From: Topomyia yanbarensis
Lineage: Eukaryota > Arthropoda > Insecta > Diptera > Culicidae
Assembly: GCF_030247195.1 (NCBI RefSeq)
Contig: NC_080672.1
Location: 394,647,037-394,711,036 of the forward strand
Reading direction: 5' to 3'
DNA length: 64,000 nt
Part shown: one piece after another, positions 35,275-47,771 of the stretch
Layout: each line of letters opens with the position of its first letter
How positions within the stretch are numbered: position 1 is the first letter of the stretch
The notes under the pieces: model-generated
The model's input: only the letters and a program-made list of their open reading frames with translations
The model's database searches: none
Told to the model about the DNA's origin: nothing
Translations under genes and position numbers: made by a program

Positions 35275-35485
35275 GAAGCGGAGGCCCCTTGCAAGCAAAC
35301 CCGTTATCTATTCGTATACCCGGTTTACTCGAACATAAGGGATTGATTCCTTCTTTCAAACATGAGTAGTTCTTTGGATCTGTATTGCAAACAACGGAAA
35401 CTTGTGATCTTTTTGTCTGCCCGTTTTACTCAAACACATAGGGGTTGATTCCTTCTTTCAAACTTTCTTTGAATCTGTATTAAAA
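35275..35485 (+). repeat. Dispersed segment plus about 103-bp tandem duplication
   Basis: 35275-35345 matches 11665-11745. GGTTTACTCGAACATAAGGG ... TTGATTCCTTCTTTCAAAC ... GGATCTGTATT (35321-35385) is repeated as GTTTTACTCAAACACATAGG ... TTGATTCCTTCTTTCAAAC ... GAATCTGTATT (35423-35482). Confidence 0.65.
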
Positions 35486-35742
35486 TCAAAATGAATGCAC
35501 AAATTGACAAAGGATTTGATGGGATTTTGGAGCATTTCTCCTTCTTTTGTATTGGAAATGCTTCGTACCAAAACTCACAATCCGCCTGATTGCACAGTTT
35601 ATTCAAACAGACGACACTAACTACTTTCGAAAGTATTGTCATGCGATACTCTGGTGATTTTACCATTTGTCAGGCCAGAGAAATCACGATTATTAATAGA
35701 TACATATTTTGAAACCTACAGTGGTTACAATTATTAGATCCT

Positions 35743-37280
35743 TCAATTTAGTTTAACGTCTCTCACGGGCTGTTTTGAACGCGACAAAACTAGGTTGTTT
35801 CCACAAGGCCAGAAGCAGGCGATAGCGCCAGCAACCAGCACAATTTTCTTTCCCGAAGTGGTGTGCTGTGGAACGATGAAACTTCTTATGCGGTTTAGTT
35901 GGCCTCTTCGCAGATATCGTTGGATATATTCTGACTGATTTCCCAAATATCCTTGTCGCATAAAACAAAGGATTCGGTGTTGATAGGTTGTATCAAGTTC
36001 AGGTCCAAGTAGTGAATTACGCACCGTGTCGGTAGATTCTCTTTGATGCATGTTGTAAACAAACCGAACGGACGCTTTGAATCAACGGTTAAACTGTTTC
36101 TACTGATAGACCCGGATAGTACACGACATCACAGTAGATCAGAAAAGGAACAATAACGGTTTGAACAAGTATCAAGTAGTGATGCAGACCCAGATTTACA
36201 ACTTTTCCCGCTCTCTGCATGGTTTCAGAGTAGAAAACTATTTCAGAATTCGGGGTTACCGAGCCTATTTTACAGAAAATTATGGCCCAGGTATTTTTCG
36301 GTTTCGGGAACAAAGCATTTTGTTTGACCCAGCTCTCGATAATGTTCAGGTCAGAATTTTTAGCCACCATAAGCATATCTACATGCTCTCCTAATCCAGA
36401 TATGTTTATTTGCAGGTCATCAGCATAAAGTTTATGCTGAAACTTCAGATCTTATGGTAGGCTGTTTACATACAAGCTGAACAGAAGGACACTCAGGCAT
36501 GATCCCTGAGATGTTTACCCCGGTTTTACAATATGAGTTGAATGAAACTCTTCGCGAAGTCTGTTCTGAAGTTTGCAATGATTGACGCAGTTGAATGAAA
36601 ACGAAAAATCAACCAGAGTCATTAAAGTGCACTGGTCTCCTTCGGACTTGTAGATATTATGAGTGACTTTAACGAGGGCTGTAGTCTGCGGTGTCTTTTG
36701 CGGTATCTGAATTAATTCTTTGCAAGAAGCGAATGATTCGAATTTGCTGCATATTCAATGATCTGAGTTAACTTCTATTCAAATATTTTTGAGATGACAG
36801 GTAAGACAGAGATTCGACTAGTCTTTGGGTTGGGTTGAATTTGATATTTTTGGAATCTACCCCTGTGGCTTTCGATTGTATCTCTGCAATCTTTATGGAG
36901 ACTTCTTGGTTGTTGGTGTATTGAAAGTTGAATCGATTTTTGCCAGGTACCTTGATCCTATCTATTTCGCCGGCCAAATCTCTGATGTAGATGGCCCGTT
37001 CGATTTCAGTCGTGATCTATGGCGATTTCTTATTCTTGAGTCTTGAGTTTTACAAAGGTTTGCCGATCCATTAGGTTTTATAGCTCAGAAGTAACGCGCT
37101 CAACTTTTAGATTGATGTCTACGATTTCGGCCACATTTTCAAAATTTCTGCTCTGAAAATCTGCTTGGAGTCTGGTGGTGTTTGCGACATGGAAATCTCT
37201 GTGATTCATCGGGATGCAGGCCTTCTGATTCTTACGTCGGAGATGAGCGCAACTATTTCGTGAGAAGAAATGCATGTCTT
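35743..37280 (-). pseudogene. Non-LTR reverse transcriptase relic with YADD box
   Basis: In minus-strand order: KSKATGVDSKNIKFNP (finger region, near 36880), KTPQTTALVKVTHNIYKSEG (near 36690), LYADDLQINISGLGEHVDML (catalytic YADD, near 36410), ESWVKQNALFPKPKNTWAII, VQTVIVPFLIYCDVVYYPGL (near 36130) and STDTVRNSLLGPELDTTYQH, CFMRQGYL, LRRGQLNRIRSFIVPQHTT (35.85-36.03 kb). Frame changes separate the blocks; the catalytic pair survives. No RNase H is seen. C-terminal end near 35750. Confidence 0.8.
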
Positions 37281-37810
37281 AGGTGGTCGATTTGTAGGTG
37301 GGAGTAGTTGGTTGGCATGTAGTGGTTTTTGTACGGAATTGTTAGCATTTAGGTTTAGTTTTTTTTCTGTAGATTCTGCGTAGGCAGACTCGTCGATGCT
37401 GAGATCGCATCGGCAATTCTAGAAGATGGTTAGTGCCTTCAATTGAAGGGTATTTCTGCTTAGGAAGGCGCACTGCGACTCTGTCATTTCGGACGTACAC
37501 CGATTCTGTTTCATTCTTAAAGTCAGACTGTGGATCCGGAAGCTATTACCAGATAATATTTCATTGGCTGTGAAGCGGTATTATAGTTCAAGTTTCATAC
37601 TTTAGTTTCTTTGTGCTCCTCGAAGTATTTTCGCAGGACGTCCGATTTAGTGCTGACGCTATCGAATGCAACCAGGATGTTCAACGTGATAGCCCGGACG
37701 ATCCTTTTGGAAGGCGAAAGCACGTGGTTACGAAAAAACACTCCGGTTTTAATCGCCTCCAGGTTAACCTCAACGTTGTCGACCGATTTGTAACGCACCG
37801 TCCCCGGTAG
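37281..37810 (-). pseudogene. Possible 5' part of the same retrotransposon
   Basis: The minus-strand frame 37798-37595 (ITLNILVAFDSVSTKSDVL) and neighbouring frames have no stop for 60-67 codons and lie directly upstream of the RT relic. No domain is recognised, so assignment is by position only. Confidence 0.3.
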
Positions 37811-39300
37811 AAAAATGTTGACACTAGTGGACTGTCGCTTTATTCATCATCATGTTATCTACAGGGTGTTGAACAAGATTAACCAGGGGCACAAAAGTAC
37901 AAAGGCGTATATGTTTCTATACACGGACTAACTTGAAAATGGTAACTAAGTTATATTGCTTAATAGTTGAATTATGATTTCAGTAACTAGCACCAACTTA
38001 GGATCAGCTTATTAGTGCCGGATTCTGATGAAACCCGATTTTACTCCTCCCAATTTGTCTGCCTTAGATATTTGACCCGATTTTGTTAGCTTCGTATAAA
38101 AATACGTTTGACGGACTCTAGCACATGAACGAAACCGAGTAATCTTTCGTTGAGCATATTTTTCTTATCTTAAGGATGCAATATTTAAATAAAATCAAGT
38201 GCAGCCTTTGATAGATTGTATACGACATATTCTAACGCTAGTAGCTATCCGCTACATGGGTTAATTACTTTTCAAGGCTAATCTTTGGTTGAACCATGTC
38301 ATAATGTTACATACTTAAAACGTTGTGTTAAGGGTGATGAGCATATTAAGATTGTTATTCAAATCTGAGCGCCAACAGATTTGGAACAGATTCTGGCGAC
38401 TTCTAGCCAAAAAGTTACAAATCCGGTTGTGTACCAAGAATAGAGTCCAACTATTTTCAATCATATTACTCAGTCAACTGCAGTCATCTTTACAATCTAT
38501 GTATAACAGAGACAACTGTGATCCGTACATCCGAGTCAAGTTTTCAGTACAAATGTGAAACAAAAGAACAGAAAAAACCTCGTAACCTTGATTTTTTTCC
38601 TTCCCAAACATCACAAACTTGGCACAGCAGCAGCAGCAGCAGCAACATGCAATTTAAGGGTGTTGGCCGTTCTGGATATATGTGCTTCAATGCGATACTA
38701 GTCATCACTCGTCGTACCTACTTCACAAGCTACAGAACAAGCGACTCGCGAACATAATTGCGACTCTCGAGGTACACTTCAATTCAGAAAGTAATCCTAT
38801 AATGGAATAGTGACTAGCATTGCCTGTGGAATATACACGTCCTACATGGCAGATGCTTTCTCCTTCGATTCCCAGCTTTCCCCCTGCTGGCCTTGTTCCG
38901 TCGTCGTGCGTTCGCTTGGTTGGCGTAATTGAGTCACACTCTGCTCGCACCAACACAGTTGAACACAAGGCAACCCTCGCTTCTTCCTTTAGCCTTTTGT
39001 ACTATTTGTCGCTTAATTCTCTATGTTTACGGTGCCATACCCTATTCCGGAATGATCTCCTTTTAAGTGTAAATGTGAATGGATAGCATAAAGAGTATCC
39101 CCGAACAAAATGATTCGACTGGTCCTCGCCGAAATGGCTTCGCACGACGGCGGTATCCTTGACATTTTCCAGGGCAGTTATCCTTGATAATATCTGCGCA
39201 TCGACAGGTAATTGAGCATAGACAAATAAATCGGTGCGGTAGCCTCATAAATGCAACTTTTTAATGGATTGATCAATCAAATTGATTGCGTCTAGTTCGA
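37811..39300. other. No gene recognised
   Basis: (CAG)n run at 38624-38643 (AGCAGCAGCAGCAGCAGCAA). Plus frame 38820-39086 is open for 88 codons without a domain. The region is less AT-rich toward its right end. Confidence 0.4.
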
Positions 39301-39304
39301 CTCA

Positions 39305-39830
39305 TCAAGGAACAGCCAAGGTTCGTATGTCAACTGCTGCCAAACGGCACGAACACATCCGCAAAAAAAATTGGCTGGAAGAGCCGATGAGTTGAGCATA
39401 GAAATATAGCAGGCAGCATACAGTCACCACCGCCGCCGCCGCTGATCGACATGAACTGGATACTGGACGACGACTCCTGCACACACAACCAAGAGGAAAA
39501 AGAGTCCTCCTTTCGGCGACCGAAAAGAAAAATCCATCTGCACTTTTCAACTGCCTTTTCCAGAACGAAACCGAACTTTTCAATGGGAAATTCACACGCA
39601 ACACACTGCTGCATCATTGCACTGCACTTTGTTCTTTTTTTCACCCACCGAAATGCACCAAATAATCCGGAAGAACTCAAAACAAGTCACTTTTTCACGA
39701 CCGACGGCGACGACGACTCCTTCTTCTTAGGTTGTACTTGGATGTGTATGAAACGCAGAGCCAGCGACACGAGCACACTATACCGTTCGTAATGTAATTC
39801 ACGACTAGACTGGAGCGCGGTGCTGGAGAC
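39305..39830 (-). promoter_or_regulatory. Possible host promoter / 5' UTR exon, minus strand
   Basis: This is the least repeat-like, most GC-rich part of the middle of the window. Read on the minus strand it has runs such as GTGAAAAAGTGACTTGTTTT and GAACAAAGTGCAGTGCAATG, A/G-rich text of the style seen in insect 5' UTRs. A CCAGTCTAG sequence near 39806 could serve as initiator, and a (GGC)n stretch lies at 39430. A 116-codon frame (39680-39330) and another (39604-39305) overlap and have no domain. No splice donor can be fixed. Speculative. Confidence 0.25.
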
Positions 39831-40289
39831 AGCCCGAGGATTTGCTGTGTGGTCGCGTTTGTGTACAATATGCTTGCGCTCTTTTAGCTGGAGCGGTTGC
39901 AGTGATGCTAGTTGGAGGTTTTTTCTATGCTTAAATAAATTACGGAAAAGATGCGATAGCTAAACTTTGGATTTCGCCAAGGATTTTGTCATAATAAACA
40001 TATTGTGTAAACCTTAATGTAAATGCATTTGAAAATTTCTACTAATCTTTATTAATTTCTACTCAATCGAAGAAAGCACCACGAGAGTTTTTCAAAATTT
40101 TCAATTATAAGTGGATCCATAACTGTGCATTGAATTCGTAAACGAGAGGAGAGATCCCAGAATCGATATTTTAAAGGAAGAACTCCCGTAAGTACTTCCA
40201 GACTCATCGTATACGCAGAAATTTATTTATGCATCGCGATAGCATGCAGCGGAACGGAAACACAAGCACCCATATTCCACTAACTGAGA

Positions 40290-40505
40290 GTATCGTTGTT
40301 GGATGCCATCTTATCAGGTCTCTTGGATGAGCACCCCACCAGGATCCGGTTGTTTTTCAGAGAAATGCTATCCTTTGTTGGCACTTAGTTATCAGTTATA
40401 CACAATATGGCATTCTCATGTACCTATAAAATCGAACCAAATTCCGAGATATTTGAAGGTCATGGCTTGGGCTATCGTTCTACCAATCAACTGAAGCTGG
40501 GCTGA
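40290..40505 (-). pseudogene. I-clade-type RT fragment
   Basis: The minus strand reads IGRTIAQAMTFKYLGIWFDF, then after frame loss CQQR-like sequence (ANKG/SAN), and PGGVLIQ / WWGAHPRD in shifted frames. FKYLGIWFD followed by W-W-G-A-H-P is the order in I-clade RT C-termini. About 200 bp only. Confidence 0.6.
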
Positions 40506-41282
40506 GCCACTTTTTTGGATTATCTAACGACTCCGATTAATAAGTTTTAGTAACCTTTTAGAAGAAATTTATTCAAGTTACCGTTAGTTATTTTTTTTAC
40601 CGATGTTTCGTCCAGTTTTTGAAAATCAACAAAATACATAGTTAACATAAACATCAACATTTTAATAAATCAGATTGTTTATCTGGAATATCTGCATAGT
40701 TCTTCGACATGATGCGCTTATTTCTTCTTGTTTTTATGTGTTTGGGTAATTGAACATCGGTATCTTCATCTTGTTTTCTCTTGTACTGGCTCTACTTGAA
40801 AAAAACATGCCGTTTATCTTAATTTATGTCCTTTCATTGGAAAGCGAAAAAACAGAAAAATGCAGTATTCTTTAACAAATAAATTAGTTAATGGTTACTG
40901 GTATTATTGGTATTTTCGTTAATTAAAAATCATAATCATAAAGTATCTCGGCATTTTCTGCAAGTTATACAATTTCTTCTTTGACTCCATGCCATTATCT
41001 TTTTTCGTTTCGATGCAAAATTATTTTGATCACATAATTTATATTCAAAAACAACGATTTCGAACCTGCTGCTTTTGGGGTTATGTCTTGATGGGTTTAC
41101 CTGCGGTGTTTACTATTAAATTGCAGCGAAATCAAAAGAGATAGGAATAAAGTGTTAAAGAACCGCTTCTAGAGACATCGAATGAGCAATCACAGTGATG
41201 AATTTTGTTGATTTTTGATCAGAAAAATTACAAAACTTCCCGAGAAACACTAATTTTGGTTTATCTTACTAGTGAAAAGCGA
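40506..41282. other. No gene recognised
   Basis: AT-rich noncoding sequence. Confidence 0.4.
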
Positions 41283-41385
41283 TTAAGGGCCGATTTCTTC
41301 ACGCTCGCTTAATGCTTAAACCAGGTTTAAACGTACTGGTGAAGCTGGTTTAAAAGTTAAGCGAGGATGAAGAAATCGGCCTTAA
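41283..41385. mobile_element. Short palindromic MITE (GGGCCGATTTCTTCA family), copy 1
   Basis: TTAAGGGCCGATTTCTTCAC and its inverse ATGAAGAAATCGGCCTTAA bound a 103-bp palindrome with an inner AACCAGGTTTAAAC segment. A second member is at 52476-52577. Confidence 0.8.
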
Positions 41386-43356
41386 GTACTCTTAACTAAA
41401 TGATAATTGTGCCTAATTCAGTAGAAAATTTTCTCAAGAAAACTGGAAATAAGTATATAAAGCATATTTTATAGACTAGAGTCTTTTAAATACCTTCAAG
41501 TTGACTACGGAAAAGTTTGATAATGAATTTATAACGAAATGAAATATGATGTTGAAGAACAAAAAAAAGCATTTTTTGGACAAAAGTTTCATAATTTATT
41601 ATTTAGAAAATTAACAAAAACCACCTCACAAACACTAATGTGTGAAAACTTTAGCACTAAAAAAATACTAAATTCTATTCATTGAGAGACAGGAGGGCTT
41701 TATTTAGTTGGAAATTTTATCACTTTTCCAAGGGAATCAAAAGATTTAAAATGCAAAGCATACTTTTTGAGTTAGAGGTTTTGTAAGACAAACAATTAAT
41801 TTACAGATAAGTGTTCAATAACTCCGTAACGGTTAAGATTTGACGGTTTGTGTTGAACGATTTTTCCCCAAATACGATACTCTATCACTCCTCGAGAGGT
41901 TCTTAACTATGAACAAAACAGCCTGCATAAAATAAATTTCAACTTTTTGAAGAATAAATATTGAATTGTTTCATTGAATCATGCAACTGAATTTCTTTGA
42001 GAAATTGAATTAGCATCGCTATACCGCCGTGATAGGCGTAACAGTACCATCACCATGCAAAATCAATAGCAAATAGGATTGTTATACGTAGCGGCAGAAA
42101 AACTTCCATTCACCTAGGTACCTTGATTCAGATCGTATTTCTGTGTTAACAGTCAAAGATCCAAATGCCCATTGCCAAAACCATTCACAAGTAATGATGA
42201 TGGTGTTAAATAAGAACACATTTGTGTAAAAACAACTATCAATAATCGTTCCGGTGTTTTAAGGGCTGGAAATATATTATTATATTTTAAATAAAGTATA
42301 GCTCTACGAATGAAAAAAATATAAGAAAAAGTAGTTTCTTCAATGTTCCAATTGTAATTTTTTAGAATGTTATTATCTAAAGCAGACCAAACCGCAGATC
42401 ACGTCAGTAGGTGGACAAAACTTGTCAATTTTATTAAATTTTAACACCTTCGTGTGACGAGTAGCGATTCGTCCACTAGTTTCTCAAATATTGAAGGGCC
42501 AAGAAGCCTAACACACGAGGCAGCAGCCCGGATAGATATTTATAATAGCATTTACAATACAAACAACTACTTTACTAAAACTCCTAATTTATATTTTATT
42601 CGACACACATGATTTGCATATGCACAAAAATGTGCTGAAAATATAAATTGGATTAATCACATACATACATTTGATGTGAAATTTACCATGAGCAAATTTC
42701 TATGCGACAAACTTTTATAATTTTGATGAACGACACATGAATTTCAATAGTTTTCACATGATATTTATGCGCGACAGATAATTTTAATGCGCTGATACAA
42801 ATTGCCAAAAAGCATGGGGGAAATCAATAGATTTATAGCAAATTTTATCAGTGTAGATATTATGGTTATTATTGCTCCAACATTGTTCGATGCAGTGTTC
42901 TCGCAGTAGTGTTACAATAAAACTTCATGTAACAATTAATTTTACTGTCCATCGGAAAAATGATAGATTAAATTCACATTAACTTTAACTTTCCGAGAAA
43001 AAAAAATATATGGAAGCATCGATTTTTCAAATGTTAAGATAAATAATAATTTACTGTGCAAACTTTAATATTTTTGTATTGTAGCATAACATGAAACTTT
43101 ACTGTAAATTATTGCAAAATTACTGTACTGTCACAGTGAAAATTATGGTTTTGTTACTGTGCATTTATACTCTGGAGGGCAAACATAATTTAATAATAAT
43201 TTAATATCCGTTCATTGAATCAACATTGTGAAGGCAGGCTGCACTGTTATGCTCTCGGTTATGCTACGACACTACCACATCGCTACCGGTGATTTTCGCG
43301 AGAGGATTATTCTCGCAAGCAGCGGTGCTCTGCTCCGTTTCACTGCGTAGCCATGT
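41386..43356. other. No gene recognised
   Basis: AT-rich. Near 43290 GATTTTCGCGAGAGGATTATTCTCGC contains a small inverted repeat (GCGAGA/TCTCGC). No long frame. Confidence 0.4.
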
Positions 43357-43552
43357 GTGCATGCGGCAGACGATGGTCTAAAAAGTGACAGCTACAGCAT
43401 AAAGCGCGATGACTGTTTGGTACTACAAAATAGAGCTGGGACCGTCTGGCTGGTATGTGCGCGATGGGCGTTAGTACAAGCATGTGGATTGAATGAACCG
43501 TTATATTTTGGCGGTTTCAGTTGTTTTGCGTCCATTTATGAAGGGTGAGTTT
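43357..43552 (+). other. Open frame ending at a splice-donor-like site
   Basis: 64 codons open from ATG at 43357 run into GAAGGGTGAGTTTTC, where AAGG/GTGAGT is a good insect 5' splice site match. Base composition is higher in GC than the neighbours. No domain or homologue recognised. May be a host exon or chance. Confidence 0.2.
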
Positions 43553-45018
43553 TCAAGAATTTCAATTGCTGATCCTGTTGTTTCTTTGGACGAATAGTCC
43601 CTCGAAACTGCTGTGGTCAGCATATTTTCCGTCGTCAGTTGAATTAAAAATTAATATTTTTCCGGCGGTCAGTTGAGTTAACTGAAACATCAAGCACACG
43701 ATGGCTTGTCGACCTGACTAACTAGAATGGTGAAGCTAGTTTTATTCGAGTAGATTTTGTAAATAATCAATTGGTTTGAATCTTTGATTTGCAATTTTTA
43801 GAAACGATAAAATGAGTCTATTGTTGGATATATATTTTCAACGATCCATCGACGCAAAACGTATTTTCAAAGACTTGTGAAAACCAATATTTTGCAAAAA
43901 GGATGAAGATAACACGGAAATAGTGGTCTTTGCCTACGCGGCCCTGCTTGTTGAGAGACTGCTAAGTGGATGTCCAAAATCGATTAACTAGGAAAGCCAA
44001 CAAGATGACCGATAATGATAGAAGCTTGATTCATTATATATTCAAACATTTCATCGGACTTACTCCAGCGTGTCGTTACTATCGTAAAGCTATTATCGAA
44101 TTATTTATCCCACAATGTAGCTTACTGTCAATGCATATGAACGATTCCTCACGTTTACCTTCAAGTTTTTGTGCGATCAACATCTCATAGCAATCAAACA
44201 ACATCAGGCGTGAAATGCACGATTAGGTAAACTTTATTACCAAAGGGTCAGTCAAACGATTCAGGAGTTCGTGTCTTACATTTTTATTTCCGCCCAAACC
44301 TGCTACCAACAAGTGCATCCATATATGAAGACAACCGTAAAACGCCATTGAATTGAACTCGTTCAACTTCACGGCAATTACCGCTCAATGGAACGCGAAT
44401 ATTGTGCCTCATAATGGGCCATTAATTTATTCTAGTAGCAAGTGGGCACCAAGTGAACCAACCGGTGCGTGTGTGTTTCTCCAGTAAATCAAAATTTCTC
44501 GCACCATTACGGGAAGAAATGGAACATCTTGACATGGTTGCCTCCTGCCAAGGGAACCATTCGTACTTTTGAACAATTGACCCTTTTCTACCTCGTTCGT
44601 ATAGTCAGAACAAGATGACATGACAGCGGCCGTATCGGTATCGAGGTCATTAAGAACACTTTACCGAACTGGACGAACCGAACCGATCATTGTTTTCTAT
44701 CATCGGGCGTAAATCAATGGCAATGTGCCATCAATATGCGAGCGTGCAGGGAACGGCAAACCGCAGAAATAAATATTATCGCTAGGGTGGTTTTGCTAAT
44801 AGTGCATAAACACTGTTCGTTGTTACGATCCGATTTTTATGATAGCAATGATCAATAATTTTCCACGACAAGAACATGACTCGTTGCTTGTTGCTTTTTA
44901 TGTGAACCTTACTGTCGCAAGGGGTGTCAAAGCACTGTAAAAAAAATAGACATTTTCGGGATTATTTCTTGACGTACTAATAATGTGATTCGGGATTCTC
45001 CAAAATGGAATTTATCAT
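43553..45018. other. No gene recognised
   Basis: Short frames only (43966-44190 plus strand, 44427-44621 minus strand) without motifs. Confidence 0.4.
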
Positions 45019-45789
45019 CTCAACGATGAAGCAAAAAAAATAAACTAGTGTTACCCTGAAATAGTGGCTGTGCAGCTCCCAAGTAACAAACCAAATGCTG
45101 AACCGTTTGTGGTTCAGGTATTGGTATTGAAAATTCGTTTTTTGGGTTGGTTTGCCGTGGATGCGTTGGCAATCGGTAGAGATGCATTCTCCTCTGTATC
45201 TTCCGCACAAGGTTGTCCGTGGTGCGCTGTTTGATTACAATACTTGCACGTAGAAGTTGAGGGCATAACGTAGTTTGATTAATAGTAGTTTCGTGGGTTT
45301 TGAGTTTTATAGTCAAGTGGGTGGGAATAGGTCTTTCGATCCGCATCCTCACCACAAGAACACCGTTAGGTGTACCCGGAAAGAAATTTCTCCACGTATC
45401 ACGTGTAACGGATTCTACTTCTCCGTATTGCGACATGTATTTTGCGCTTAGATCAGGAGGGTACGTGGTGATAGGTCATGTAATTTTACATCTACATAGT
45501 CTTTTTCTATATAAACGGGAATCTTAATTCCAACTTTATCACTTTCAGCCACGTGCTTCAAGTTGTTCTGCAAAACGAAACGTTTAGATTGTGCTAATGT
45601 GTTGAATGATATGAGCACTACATTGCGAAAATAATGATACTATAGATACATAACCTCCTTGAGCTTTAGCTGCATCTTCACCTTCAGCAGGTATTCCACT
45701 TCACGAAAACTCAGTCTTATTGAACAGAATTTAAAGTCAACGACCGCTGTGTTGGGTCGGAGCAGAGATTTTTCGTCAACTTTACTCAT
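45019..45789 (-). pseudogene. Non-LTR retrotransposon ORF1 (gag-like) with CCHC knuckle
   Basis: ORF1 nucleic-acid-binding protein. The minus strand starts MSKVDEKSLLRPNTAVVDFK at 45789, continues REVEYLLKVKMQLKLKEV, a disrupted stretch with two stops, LISFNTLAQSKRFVLQNNLK, KIPVYIEKDYVDVKLHDL (RRM-like), MSQYGEVESVTRDTWRNFFP with PGTPNGVLVVRMRIERPIP, and in a shifted frame the zinc knuckle CKYCNQTAHHGQPC (45207-45248; CX2CX4HX4C). At least two frame changes. No ORF2 follows. Confidence 0.8.
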
Positions 45790-46119
45790 GATGGCAAGAA
45801 TAAATTAAAAGTTTCCTTTGTTCTCGGGACAATGCATACTAGATCGAGAGGTTGCTAGTTGTTGTTCACTTGGTTCGATTGTACGTCTGACTTGGGCAGA
45901 AGTAGAAAATAGACTGACATTCTTGTTGATGGTATCTTGAGAAGGCTGCCATAACACTTTTCTAAAACTGTATAGTTCTAACGAAGAGGAAACACTCTTG
46001 TATATCAGCGTTCCATAATAAATAAATTAGGAAAAGTGAGGCAATATGAGCACCCTAAGGTTGAAGGCTGTAGCAAAACATACAAATTATCCCAAATTTC
46101 TATTGGTCACATGTATGGA

Positions 46120-46385
46120 CAAGTCTGTCTATGCCAAGGGACATGCTGGTGAACTCGAGTGATTCGTAGTGCATGCTGCCTAAGCTCGACCCTCATCAGC
46201 AGAAGACAAAAGTTAAGCCCGTAAGATATTTAGCCTGTTCTAATGACCCTGCCACTTTTAGTTTTCCTATCTGTATACTTCACATCCTTGCTCTCACTTG
46301 AGTACAATAGCTCTAATTTTCATAACTTTTCCTACCCAGTAATCTCTAGCTAATTGAATGCCGTTAAAATGTAAAAAATGGCGAG
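46120..46385 (+). mobile_element. Retroposon family R, copy 1
   Basis: About 265 bp shared with 47188-47440 and, in part, inverted at 50635-50775. Landmarks: AGTCTGTCT, GAGTGATTCGTAGT, TGCTGCCTAAGCTCGA, AATGACCCTGCCACTT, CTTGCTCTCACTTGAGTAC, CTAATTGAATGCCGTTAAAA. It ends in a TGTAAAAAA-like A-rich tail, suggesting a SINE or LINE 3' end. Confidence 0.7.
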
Positions 46386-46443
46386 GTATCGTTAGATGCT
46401 TGTTTTGCTTTATTTAACATACGTTGTTTGAAATAAAGCATTA

Positions 46444-46683
46444 CAGCGCAAATTCGTTAGTTGGGTGTTCGCTAATTGGGTCGTACCCCAACTAAAAGGC
46501 AACTGGATGTCAAAAGCGTATGTGAAATTTACTTTGACAATTAAGCAGACAGTAGGTAAACATGTGAGCATTTGCATTGTGCACTCCTACCATTCTCTTT
46601 TGGCAGTTTTTGACTTCTGTCAGCTAACAAATCGTGTTCGTTAGTTGGAGCGATGTCCTGACCGAACTAACGAATCAGTGCTG
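46444..46683. mobile_element. pogo/mariner-type MITE, TA target
   Basis: The left end CAGCGCAAATTCGTTAGTTG and the reverse complement of the right end CAGCACTGATTCGTTAGTTC are inverted repeats of at least 22 bp with a few mismatches. TA flanks each side (46442-46443, 46684-46685). 240 bp, no ORF. Confidence 0.75.
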
Positions 46684-47187
46684 TAAAACGTGGATGAAAT
46701 TGCGACTGCCATAAAAATTAATCATAGGCATTTTCATTTAAAGCTTGTAATTTTCAATGTTTATATATTGTTAAAAAGACTGGTTTGATGGCGATCTTCA
46801 AAAAAAAACAATATGTTTAGAATAATTCCAATTAGGTTTATTCTTTAATAAATATGATTTTACTACGATCTTGAAAAATCATATTACTCTAGAATAAGAA
46901 TAATTAATCTAGAATAAGAATAATTAATTTCATTAGGATCTTATGGCTGCATCGGCAACGGTGGGTAGTCGCTGTAGACACAGCCACCACCTTACACAAT
47001 GTAGCAAACCCGGTACAACTATAAGCGCCAATAATGGCAATAGTCTAATAAAAATCCATCCCGGCATTCGAAAGGCAAACAGAGATGAACAGCAGCAATT
47101 TCATTGATGCTAATCGTCGACAGGTTTTCAGAGGTGATCTCACGTGGCTCTTCTTTTGTCGGTTCTCACGGTAAAGAGGGAGAAGTC

Positions 47188-47440
47188 TGTCTTTACCAGG
47201 AGGCATGTTGGTGTACTTGAGTGATTCGTAGTTATGCTGCCTAAGCTCGATCCCCATCAACAAAAGACAAAAGTTAAGTTCGTAAGATATTGGGCCAGTA
47301 CTAATGACCCTGCCACTTCTATTTTTCCGAATTGCATACTTCACATCCTTGCTCTCACTTGAGTACTATGACTCTAAATTTTCATAATTTCCCCTACCCA
47401 GCTAATTGAATGTCGTTAGAATGTAAAAAAGTAAAAAATA
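47188..47440 (+). mobile_element. Retroposon family R, copy 2
   Basis: Same landmarks and order as copy 1 and same orientation. The tail reads ATGTAAAAAAGTAAAAAATA at 47419. The CTAGAGATTACTG-like stretch present in copies 1 and 3 is deleted here (CCCAGCTAATTG). Confidence 0.7.
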
Positions 47441-47444
47441 AAAT

Positions 47445-47700
47445 GTGGCCACATATAGTCGAAATAAAAAAGGAAACATGTTATTTTATTTATGTGTTTC
47501 TTTTATTTATTTTGCTTATTTAATTTTTTTATTTGATTTATTTAATTTATTATATTTATTGCTGTATTTAATTTATTTTGTTAATTTTGATCGTTTTATT
47601 TTTTATGTTCACTTTATTTATTTTATTAATTCGATTTACATTATTCATTTTGCTTTTTTTATGGTTCTGAATATTTTCCCTGTTTGTGCATATCGTTAAT
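47445..47700. repeat. (TTTATT)-rich low-complexity tract
   Basis: Strongly T/A-rich with repeated TTATTTATTT and AATTTATT phrases directly after copy 2 of family R. It may be an expanded tail. The 84-codon frame here is composition-driven. Confidence 0.7.
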
Positions 47701-47771
47701 TTTATTCATTTTTATATTATCTAATTGCACGCATTTTTTTAGGTTTGTGTGTTCCCCCATCAGTGGGGTAC

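Noticed and set aside
47445..47699. 84-codon frame rich in Phe, Leu, Tyr
   Set aside because: Low-complexity TTTATT tract; composition alone keeps it open.
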